Assembly (NCBI GenBank): GCA_964644695.1
Contig: CAZXWN010000021.1
Coordinates: 1-21,537 of the forward strand
Source of the DNA: CAZXWN01 sp964644695 [NCBI: uncultured bacterium]
GTDB taxonomy: Bacteria; UBP4; UBA4092
Length of the DNA stretch: 21,537 nucleotides
Direction: 5' to 3'
Part shown: positions 14,626 to 21,537 of the stretch, piece after piece
Position numbering within the stretch: position 1 is the first letter of the stretch
Layout: every line of letters begins with the position of its first letter
Program-made: the position numbers and the translations under genes
The notes under the pieces: model-generated
The model's input: only the letters and a program-made list of their open reading frames with translations
Database searches by the model: none
Told to the model about the DNA's origin: nothing

Positions 14626-16161
14626 TTGAGTACGGCTGTTATGAAACCCCAAGGCTTACGCCTGTCTTCGCTGGATATCCTGCGTGGATTTGCCCTTTTC
14701 GGTATGATTTTGTCCGGAATAGAACCCTCCGGGTTACCGTTGTGGATGTACCATGTTCAAGTTCCCCCTGGTAAAGGATTTGATCCAACAATTCCGGGTA
14801 TTGGTTGGGTGGATTTAGTGTTTCCTTTCTTTATGTTTTCTCTGGGTGCGGCAATTCCTTTTGCCTTAACTCGGCGTATGGAATCCAATGAATCAATATG
14901 GAAAATACTGGGGCATGTGTCCTGGCGCAGTATTTTAATGTGTTTCTTTGCTCTTTATCTGGGGCATTACAGTCCATGGTCATATGGAGTGGACCCGAAT
15001 TTGTATCCATGGATTCGCTGGCGGACATTAGCCGGATTTTTCTGCTTAGTTCTGTTATTAGGCAGGATTCCCTGGACTGATGGAAAGAAATGGCTGTCAG
15101 GATTAATTAAGGTGATTGGGTTTGCCGGAATTGCTACATTATTAGTGACCTATAAACGATTTGATGAAGCAACAGGGTTATGGACCTCTGCTTTCTCTGG
15201 AGATAATAATGACATTATTATCTTGATTCTGGCCCGGTCTTATATTTTGATTGCGTTGCTTTGGATGGTGACTCGGAAGCGGCTGGACCTGCGATTGTGC
15301 TTACTGGGGGTTTTTGTTGCCCTGAGATTGCATGGTGAGGCGGGTGGACCGTTTGCTGATATCGTTAATCAGTGGATTTCCAGTGGAAGCTGGCACGGCA
15401 GAATCATGGGTCTTTTCCCTGCCATGGCACAACACCCCATGTTAGCTAATTTCACACTTCCCCTTAAATGGTTCTTTGATCCAGGTATATTCCGAATTGC
15501 GACGATATGTCTGATGGGCTCGATTGTCGGCGATGTCATGTTTAAGTGGCTCAAGGAATATAAACAGAATCCCGGCTCTCTGGGTTTGGATAAGGCACGA
15601 TTGACCCTCCTTTTAGTATTACTCCCGATGTTAACCATAGGGGGATTGTACTTCTTCTATACCCGGCAAATAGTGACGGGCTTTATTGCGACAAGTCTGG
15701 CCTTCATTGCAATTCATGGGTTATTGACTGCAACCGATACTCCCATGGGTAAATTGGTAAAGCAACTGTGTTATTTTGGGACACTGTTCCTGTTGTTAGG
15801 TTATATTCTTGACCCTGTGGGGGGAGGCATTAAAAAAGACCCTGCGACATTGTCTTATTACTTTGCCCCCAGTGGAATGGCAACGACCCTTCTGGCCTTC
15901 CTCTTTATTCTGGTGGACGACCTGAAGTTTGGAAAAGTATTTTCCTTGTTCCGTGGGGCAGGCTGCAATGCCATGCTGGGTTATATTGCCGGTGGTCATT
16001 TCCTATTCCCAATCCTGCATCTGGTGGGACTGATTCCACTGGTAGACAAACTCTGGGGCAACAATGTTTCGGTCTATTTCCTGTTTACGGTAGCCTTGAC
16101 ATTGGGTGCGATGGCTGTAACGGCAGGGTTTACCCGATTAAAGCTCTATTTGCGGGTTTAA
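14626..16161 (+). CDS. HGSNAT/DUF5009-like polytopic membrane protein
   Basis: The 511-residue protein has about ten or eleven hydrophobic spans and starts with LRLSSLDILRGFALFGMILS, followed by GWVDLVFPFFMFSLGAAIP and FALTRR. These are the hallmark segments of the DUF5009/heparan-alpha-glucosaminide N-acetyltransferase-like family, related to membrane acyltransferases that move an acyl group across the inner membrane onto a sugar. MYHVQVPPGKGFDPTIPGIGW between the first two spans is typical of bacterial members. The substrate is unknown; a role in acetylating a glycan is only a family-based guess. Translation starts at TTG behind a good AAGGAG. The gene is monocistronic: its own promoter with an adjacent FNR-type box precedes it, and a strong terminator follows. 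Confidence 0.82.
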   Translation: MSTAVMKPQGLRLSSLDILRGFALFGMILSGIEPSGLPLWMYHVQVPPGKGFDPTIPGIGWVDLVFPFFMFSLGAAIPFALTRRMESNESIWKILGHVSWRSILMCFFALYLGHYSPWSYGVDPNLYPWIRWRTLAGFFCLVLLLGRIPWTDGKKWLSGLIKVIGFAGIATLLVTYKRFDEATGLWTSAFSGDNNDIIILILARSYILIALLWMVTRKRLDLRLCLLGVFVALRLHGEAGGPFADIVNQWISSGSWHGRIMGLFPAMAQHPMLANFTLPLKWFFDPGIFRIATICLMGSIVGDVMFKWLKEYKQNPGSLGLDKARLTLLLVLLPMLTIGGLYFFYTRQIVTGFIATSLAFIAIHGLLTATDTPMGKLVKQLCYFGTLFLLLGYILDPVGGGIKKDPATLSYYFAPSGMATTLLAFLFILVDDLKFGKVFSLFRGAGCNAMLGYIAGGHFLFPILHLVGLIPLVDKLWGNNVSVYFLFTVALTLGAMAVTAGFTRLKLYLRV

Positions 16162-16180
16162 CTGTTTTAGAAATCACTCA

Positions 16181-16208
16181 AGCCGGGGATTTATCCCCGG
16201 CTTTTTTT
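16181..16208 (+). terminator. Rho-independent terminator after the DUF5009-like gene
   Basis: AGCCGGGGA (16181-16189), loop TTTA, TCCCCGGCT (16194-16202), then a run of seven Ts. This is a textbook terminator. Confidence 0.95.
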
Positions 16209-16303
16209 ATTTGATTGTATCTTTTAGAAATTCAGTTTATCTTTAAAGAAAGAAATATCAATAAAATGTTAATAAATTAAAGGAATGGAATGGATTTACA
16301 ACT

Positions 16304-16921
16304 ATGTTTACCATCATAACTCCCAACCGAGTTATTGGTCTTATAATCATTGTGATAATTGGGGTTGTTATTTATAACTCCATGACCCAGAAATTAGAGG
16401 AAGCCGGTCCCTTCCCAACGCCGATACAGAATGATATTGAGCCCCACCGACTGTTATCCCCGGAAGGCTATACTATTACAGGTTTAGCAGAATATTCACT
16501 GACTGCCATGGTGATGTCCAGATCCAATTATCATGTAGGTCGTGAAGCTGATTTATCTCAAATGGATTTGGTTCTGGCCTGGGGCCCTCTTACCCAGGAA
16601 CCCTGGCTCAGTAAAGTCAAATATTGGCAGGATAATCGGTGGTATTTCTACAAGTGGAAAGAGGATGAACTGGAAAATGCCATTGAGACGATCAAGAATA
16701 ACAGCGCCAATAACCATATCATCATTGAACCCGGAAACCCGGACATCGCAGATGTGATGTTATCTGTGCGTAAAGGTGATGTGGTGGATTTGAAAGGGTA
16801 TTTGGTCCGAGTTGAGGGTGCAGGCGGATGGCATTGGAAATCCTCCCTTCGGCGAACGGATACCGGAGACCATTCCTGTGAACTGTTTTATGTGACTTCG
16901 GGGTCTATAGTGGATAAGTAA
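16304..16921 (+). CDS. Membrane-anchored conserved protein of unknown function
   Basis: The 205 residues comprise one N-terminal membrane span (about 10-27, VIGLIIIVIIGVVIYNS) and a periplasmic domain. The domain contains GLAEYSLTAMVMSRSNYH, SQMDLVLAWGPLTQ, RWYFYKWK, VRKGDVVDLKGYLVRV and WHWKSSLRRTDTGDHSCEL. I recall this pattern (RGDVV-x-L-x-GYLV, W-x-W-x-SSL-x-R-x-DTG-x-x-x-CEL) from an uncharacterised family found in diverse Gram-negatives; the function is not known to me. The start is the ATG directly before the membrane span. AAAGGAATGG lies somewhat far upstream, and earlier ATGs at 16285 and 16290 are out of frame. It lies between two terminators, so it is probably transcribed alone. 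No neighbour suggests a job. Confidence 0.78.
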   Translation: MFTIITPNRVIGLIIIVIIGVVIYNSMTQKLEEAGPFPTPIQNDIEPHRLLSPEGYTITGLAEYSLTAMVMSRSNYHVGREADLSQMDLVLAWGPLTQEPWLSKVKYWQDNRWYFYKWKEDELENAIETIKNNSANNHIIIEPGNPDIADVMLSVRKGDVVDLKGYLVRVEGAGGWHWKSSLRRTDTGDHSCELFYVTSGSIVDK

Positions 16922-16969
16922 GTGTGAATGATCCTCTGACATAAAAAGACTGACAATAAAAGTTAAATC

Positions 16970-17013
16970 AATAACAGACATTTCCTGAAGCCTTGGGGAT
17001 GTCTGTTATTTTC
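16970..17013 (+). terminator. Terminator after the membrane-anchored protein gene
   Basis: AATAACAGACAT (16970-16981) pairs perfectly over twelve bases with ATGTCTGTTATT (16999-17010), followed by TTC. The long stem with a short T stretch most likely ends transcription of the gene at 16304-16921. Confidence 0.7.
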
Positions 17014-17041
17014 TTGACAGGTTAGGTATAACATTTATAGA
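17014..17041 (+). promoter_or_regulatory. Promoter of the C25 protease gene
   Basis: A perfect TTGACA (17014-17019), a 16-base spacer and TATAGA (17036-17041) give a sigma70-type promoter with a start site near 17048 and a leader of about 36 bases. A second TTGACA at 17045-17050 has no matching -10. Confidence 0.6.
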
Positions 17042-17083
17042 CTTTTGACAGATAAGATAATAAATCAGGAATCAGGACCTGCC

Positions 17084-20000
17084 ATGAAATATATCAATCG
17101 ATTATCAACCCTTATATTAGGGTTAACCTTACTCATTCATCCCTGGGGTGATAGAAGTCATGCCTATATGGCAACCGACTCTCCGTTAATTCCCAAGGTG
17201 ATATCCTCTGATAATCAATCACTTCGCTTTGTATATGAAGAACCCTCCGGGGCTAATATCCCCAACCAGCTGAAATGGTTTGTTGCAATCCCGCCCTCCG
17301 GACAACCCGAATTACTCATTGATTCTTATACCCTGGTTTATACGGATTCTAATGGTCAGGAAGTGACAGTGAAATCCGGTGAATCCAATGCGTTGCCGGT
17401 CAATCATGGGGAATTAAAGAATCTCCTGCAATTTCAACCTCTTGGTTTTGTAAGAGACTATCGGGTTGCCCGACTCTCTTTTTATCCCCGGAAACCTCTC
17501 AATTTACCCAATGTGGGGAGTGTGGCTGCCCGGTTTACACGGATTGAGTTTAAGATACCTGTTCCCCAACCGGCAGGATTATTCCTCCCCGCCGGTCCCC
17601 GAAAGACGGGAATTGGATTAGAACAGGTTTTGGAACGCGCATTAGTTAATTATGAATCGGCTAATAATTACCGTGCCCTGCCTGTTCTTCCCGAAGTTAA
17701 GACACCGGAGTCCATGCCGGGTTTGGCATTTCCCTCTTTTACGGAGGCTTCGATTCCCCGGTTAAAAGTGAATGTGACGGAGAGGGGACTGTACCGGGTT
17801 TCAGCTGACAGTTTGAAAGAGTCCAAGCTGACGGGTAAACCTCTTCAGGTATGGAGAAATGGGAAACCTGTGGCGAGTCAGTTGTTATCATCGGGAGATT
17901 TAGTCTTCACAGGAGAACCCTCTAATACGATTTATTCCAAGACCGGGGTGTATTGGGTTACTTTTGCGGATAAATCAAATACACGCACCATTACGGATTC
18001 AAAATCCCTCCCTCTTACAGGCAATTCTGCATCACGGAGTGTTATCCGGGAATCCGCCGTTCTGAATATAGAACGCAAATATGACCCTTATCTCCGGACC
18101 CCTCAAGGAAAATACTGGTTTATGGATATTCTGGAAGGGGGTAAAACCCTGGAAATCCCGGTCCCGGTATCTACTCCAGATACTCCAGAATTATTCAAAA
18201 ACCCTCCCCAAAACCCTGATATTACAATCACGATGATGGCCAAACCGGAAAGTCCGAAGAATGAACCGCAGGTGGTGATTTTGTTATTGGGAAATGACAC
18301 CATTGCGCGGGTGAATTGGACGGGCCGGAGTTTTTATACACTGGCGACGACCTTCCCCTTCGATAAATTATCTGCTCCCTCAACCACCTTTACCTTAAAA
18401 GTATTACCCATGACAGAAGGTAAGGTTGAGGTAGCGGTGGGTACGGTCACCCTGAATTATGACCGGAAACTGGATTTGAGTACCGGACCTATATTACTTC
18501 AACCGGAAAAAACAAAACTGGATAAGCCTGCTGTTATTCCTCTGAGTTTTACGGGAGTGAATCAGAATCAGGAAGTGGTCCTCTGGTCTGTTTCTCCGGA
18601 GGGAGACATTAGTCGAATCCCGTCCAAATGGAATGGGAATACTAATACCCTGGATGCCGTTATTGATAGTCAAAAGACGGTGTGGGTCAGCCGAACCGAT
18701 ATGATTCCGATGGCTGCCGCAGTTAAGGTCCAGACGGAAACGAATCTGCGGGATTCTAAAACAGTGTCAGACGCTATCTATATTACTCACCCTACCTTAT
18801 TGGATGGGACGAAACAGATGGCAGAATACCGCCAGTCTCAGGGTATTTCCAGTCGTGTGGTGTCGGTGGAAGATATCTATGACCAATTCAGTTATGGAGT
18901 GTTGGACCCGAGGGCTATCCGGAATTATCTGCGGTGGCTGGCCTATTATGGGGCCAAACCTTTCCCGGCTTATGTCGTCCTGGTGGGAGATGCTAACTGG
19001 GATTATACCGATAACCTGAAGACAGGAACACCGGTACTGGTCCCAACCTATCGCGCTCCCGAGCAGGTCCTGATTAATGAAGATCAGGGGTCGAATGAAG
19101 ATTTTTATATTGACTTGATTGGTGAAACGGACCGTGAACCCTGGCCCGATATGGTATGTGCCCGAATTTCGGTGGAATCCAATGAACAGATGTTGGATGT
19201 CCTGGCTAAGATGAAAGACCATGATTCCCGTTATGAACTGGGACCGTGGCGGATGCAGGCACTGCTGGCGACAGATGATGGATTTGAAAGTGATGGATTG
19301 GAAGCGGCAAACCGGTATCTTTCACTTTGGGTGGAACCGGTATTTCTCCGTCAAGCAGATTTCCCTTATCTGCCGCATCAGAAATTTGGGAAGGATTCCG
19401 GTCGAAGACAAGCACCGAAGGCCACCGAAAAACTGATGGAATTAATGGACAGTGGAATTCCTCTGATGATATACACGGGTCATGCCGGTGGGGGAGTGTG
19501 GTCCCATGAAAGATTATTCCTGGGTGGAGAACATCTGAAGGGGTCAGATATCAATCGGCTTACCAATATGCACCGGTTTAATTTCGTGTTTGCCATGAGC
19601 TGTCTGAATGGGTATTTCGATTTCCCGATGAAACCCTGGCAAAGTATTACCCCGGAAGAATTGTTACGGCGGCGGGACAGAGGTTCCGTGGCTTCCCTGG
19701 TACCGGGAGGGAAGGGTGGAACATCGCAACACTTGAATTTTGGACAGGGGTTTGCGGAGTCTTTCTATAAATATCGGGATTCCCGAATTGGAGAGGCGGT
19801 CTTTCAGAGCAAAATCAATTATCTATTGAATACCAGTGATTTTTCTCAGAGTGAACAATTCGTCTTGATTGGCGATCCTTTTGCTCATTTCCCATTACCG
19901 AAAGAAAATATAGAGATTCAAACGCAACCCAGAGTCCGGTTTAATACGGGGGCACAGCCTGTCAAAGTCACCTGTAAAGCGCCGTTCAATTCCGGGAATA

Positions 20001-21537
20001 TAATAGTGAAACTTTACACGACAGCGACCACTCCCCCGATACAGGAAGTTCAGGGTGTATTGAAACAGGGAGAGTATGAGGCCAGCCTGAATCTGCCGGA
20101 AGGTGAAACAGCTTTGATTCGTGCTTATGCCTGGGACTCCATAAGCCGAACGGATGGAGCAGGCGGTGTCATGATGTCGTTTATAAATCCAGTATTAAAT
20201 ATGGATTATCAGCCGGTATTAAGTGCTCCTGAGATGGGGCAGGTTACACTCCGTCATGATTGGAAGATGCCAGTCAATTCCGCCAAGGTTCGTCTGACAG
20301 TAGGGAAGTCCAGTCAGGATGTTGGATATTCCAATAAGACCTGGAATACCGGGGAACCCTGGACGATTTCCTTTACGGGTCCTGCCAAATCCGGGATTTA
20401 TCCCATGACTCTGAAATTTACAGGTGAGATTAATCAACAGACTTTTACCCTGGAAACAGAAGTGGGTATTGCCATTGGTGCAGACGCAAATAATACATTC
20501 CCTCTGGGAGTTTATCCGGGTGAGATACAGAGCAGGCCAAACCCTGCCGTTCCGGGGGATGCGGTCCGGTTCACTGTTCCTCTTTATCATTATGGGAATA
20601 CGACCCGGGATAATCAGGTATGGCAGTTAAAGGATGCGAGTGGGACTAAGGTCGCAGAAGGCCGGCTGGCACCTCTCCTTCCTTACAGTACGGTGACACT
20701 GACGCCATCCTGGACCGTTCCGGCGACTTTCCTGGCAGATGGGAAGGGTCCGTCAGTTTCGACCCGGTTAACTTTATGGTTGGGTGACCAGTTACAGGGT
20801 GAGATTCCAGTCAAGGTACAGACGGGGCCCCAGTTGGCATTCGTTTCCATGAAATATGAGCCGGAGGCTCCCCAGATGGGTGAGACGATTTATTTCAAGG
20901 TGAAAGTTAAAAATCAGGGAATGACCTCTGGTAGAAATGTCTCACTGGTGGCCTATATGGAACCAAAACTTCCGAATGCTAATGCCTTGTCTAATATTGC
21001 CATGGTACCTAATCCCATGATTTCTGAAATCAAGCCGGGGGAAACCATCGAATCCCGATTACGGTGGGACCCTCCCATTACTGCACTGGGTAATCAGACG
21101 GTTCGAGTCGTGATTAATCCGTATGTGACCGGGAGTGAAGACAGTTCCCGATGGATAAATACCGTTGTGAATATCCGGAAGAATGCCGAACTTATTATTG
21201 TTCCGGGGAGTTTCGAGGTGACTTCCGGGACCCTTCAACCGGGACAGACGGTCGAAGTTAAATTGCAGATTCAAAATATCGGGGATACCAGAGCCATCCC
21301 ATTGTATCCCTGGAGTAACGACCTGCGGTACGACATTGAAGTCAAGTTTTACAGCAGGAATGGTAATGATAAAGACACCGTCATTGGACAACCTGTTTAC
21401 TTTGGACCTTTGAACCCGGGACAAAAGACGGAAGTGACCGCCAATATCCAGTTACCGGATAAAATCCGTGAACTGGTGGTCAAAGTCGATTCGGATAATG
21501 AGGTCCTGGAGATGGACGAGTTTAATAATCAGGCGAA
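17084..21537 (+). CDS. Large secreted C25-family (gingipain-like) cysteine protease with CARDB-like repeats (3' partial)
   Basis: The frame from ATG17084 stays open to the window edge, at least 1484 codons, with no stop seen. The first 27 residues (hydrophobic ILGLTLLIHPWG, ending SHA) are a signal peptide. After about 530 residues of beta-rich N-terminal region comes a peptidase C25 domain (about 562-936): YVVLVGDANWDYTD near 630, EDFYIDLIGE near 672, catalytic H800 in YTGHAGGGVWSHE, nucleophile C840 in FAMSCLNGYFDFP, and a closing VLIGDPFAHFPLP. C-terminal beta-sandwich modules follow, two resembling CARDB (about 1247-1365 and from 1367); the last contains DNEVLEMDEFNN. C25 includes gingipains and the type IX secretion sortase PorU. 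This protein is probably exported and acts at or beyond the cell surface. Whether it is a protease, sortase or adhesin-processing enzyme is unresolved, because its C-terminus (possible sorting signal) is missing. Confidence 0.88.
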   Translation, partial: MKYINRLSTLILGLTLLIHPWGDRSHAYMATDSPLIPKVISSDNQSLRFVYEEPSGANIPNQLKWFVAIPPSGQPELLIDSYTLVYTDSNGQEVTVKSGESNALPVNHGELKNLLQFQPLGFVRDYRVARLSFYPRKPLNLPNVGSVAARFTRIEFKIPVPQPAGLFLPAGPRKTGIGLEQVLERALVNYESANNYRALPVLPEVKTPESMPGLAFPSFTEASIPRLKVNVTERGLYRVSADSLKESKLTGKPLQVWRNGKPVASQLLSSGDLVFTGEPSNTIYSKTGVYWVTFADKSNTRTITDSKSLPLTGNSASRSVIRESAVLNIERKYDPYLRTPQGKYWFMDILEGGKTLEIPVPVSTPDTPELFKNPPQNPDITITMMAKPESPKNEPQVVILLLGNDTIARVNWTGRSFYTLATTFPFDKLSAPSTTFTLKVLPMTEGKVEVAVGTVTLNYDRKLDLSTGPILLQPEKTKLDKPAVIPLSFTGVNQNQEVVLWSVSPEGDISRIPSKWNGNTNTLDAVIDSQKTVWVSRTDMIPMAAAVKVQTETNLRDSKTVSDAIYITHPTLLDGTKQMAEYRQSQGISSRVVSVEDIYDQFSYGVLDPRAIRNYLRWLAYYGAKPFPAYVVLVGDANWDYTDNLKTGTPVLVPTYRAPEQVLINEDQGSNEDFYIDLIGETDREPWPDMVCARISVESNEQMLDVLAKMKDHDSRYELGPWRMQALLATDDGFESDGLEAANRYLSLWVEPVFLRQADFPYLPHQKFGKDSGRRQAPKATEKLMELMDSGIPLMIYTGHAGGGVWSHERLFLGGEHLKGSDINRLTNMHRFNFVFAMSCLNGYFDFPMKPWQSITPEELLRRRDRGSVASLVPGGKGGTSQHLNFGQGFAESFYKYRDSRIGEAVFQSKINYLLNTSDFSQSEQFVLIGDPFAHFPLPKENIEIQTQPRVRFNTGAQPVKVTCKAPFNSGNIIVKLYTTATTPPIQEVQGVLKQGEYEASLNLPEGETALIRAYAWDSISRTDGAGGVMMSFINPVLNMDYQPVLSAPEMGQVTLRHDWKMPVNSAKVRLTVGKSSQDVGYSNKTWNTGEPWTISFTGPAKSGIYPMTLKFTGEINQQTFTLETEVGIAIGADANNTFPLGVYPGEIQSRPNPAVPGDAVRFTVPLYHYGNTTRDNQVWQLKDASGTKVAEGRLAPLLPYSTVTLTPSWTVPATFLADGKGPSVSTRLTLWLGDQLQGEIPVKVQTGPQLAFVSMKYEPEAPQMGETIYFKVKVKNQGMTSGRNVSLVAYMEPKLPNANALSNIAMVPNPMISEIKPGETIESRLRWDPPITALGNQTVRVVINPYVTGSEDSSRWINTVVNIRKNAELIIVPGSFEVTSGTLQPGQTVEVKLQIQNIGDTRAIPLYPWSNDLRYDIEVKFYSRNGNDKDTVIGQPVYFGPLNPGQKTEVTANIQLPDKIRELVVKVDSDNEVLEMDEFNNQA

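Noticed and set aside
18797-19222. Minus-strand frames inside the C25 gene (also 20219-20590 and 21059-21424)
   Set aside because: The plus-strand frame is continuous from 17084 to the edge and shows clear C25 motifs; the antisense frames are shadows of it.

Overview
This window looks like chromosomal DNA from a Gram-negative (outer-membrane-bearing) bacterium. The evidence is a lipid A-type acyltransferase, a family 9 glycosyltransferase and an O-antigen ligase-like protein encoded together, classic Shine-Dalgarno signals, and a full bacterial secE-nusG-rplK-rplA block. The phylum cannot be fixed by eye. A very large secreted C25 (gingipain-like) protease carrying CARDB-like repeats suggests the FCB/PVC superphyla or an uncultured phylum more than a classical proteobacterium, but this is inference.

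Layout. (1) Positions 1-2610, plus strand: the end of tuf and its terminator, tRNA-Trp(CCA), secE, nusG, rplK, rplA, then a strong terminator. The usual rplJ-rplL-rpoB-rpoC continuation is absent. The rplK-rplA gap is densely structured and is a candidate L1 autoregulatory element. (2) Positions 2756-3253, minus: a small secreted protein of unknown function whose promoter may give a leaderless transcript. (3) Positions 3318-8106, minus: a four-gene envelope-polysaccharide operon in the order O-antigen ligase/polymerase, GT4 glycosyltransferase, LpxL-like acyltransferase, GT9 heptosyltransferase-like protein. Two junctions are start/stop overlaps. (4) Positions 8237-9334, minus: dnaN with a GTG start, away from dnaA and with its own terminator. 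(5) Positions 9452-14433, minus: a signalling operon made of a membrane hybrid-sensing histidine kinase, a stand-alone Rcp1-like receiver, and a REC-PAS-GGDEF-EAL protein whose GGDEF half looks degenerate while the EAL half looks catalytically complete. The predicted flow is a periplasmic stimulus, phosphotransfer, then c-di-GMP hydrolysis. (6) Positions 14434-14625: a divergent promoter region with two convincing sigma70-type promoters facing away from a single perfect TTGAT-N4-ATCAA palindrome, a CRP/FNR-type box. (7) Positions 14626-16921, plus: a polytopic HGSNAT/DUF5009-like membrane protein with a TTG start, a terminator, and a membrane-anchored protein of a conserved uncharacterised family. 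(8) From 17084 to the window edge, plus: a secreted multidomain C25 cysteine protease of at least 1484 residues, preceded by a terminator and its own promoter and still open at the right edge.

The observations most worth following are the shared FNR-like box, the structured rplK-rplA intergenic RNA, the giant C25/CARDB protease, and the kinase/receiver/GGDEF-EAL operon. I saw no mobile element, CRISPR array or prophage.
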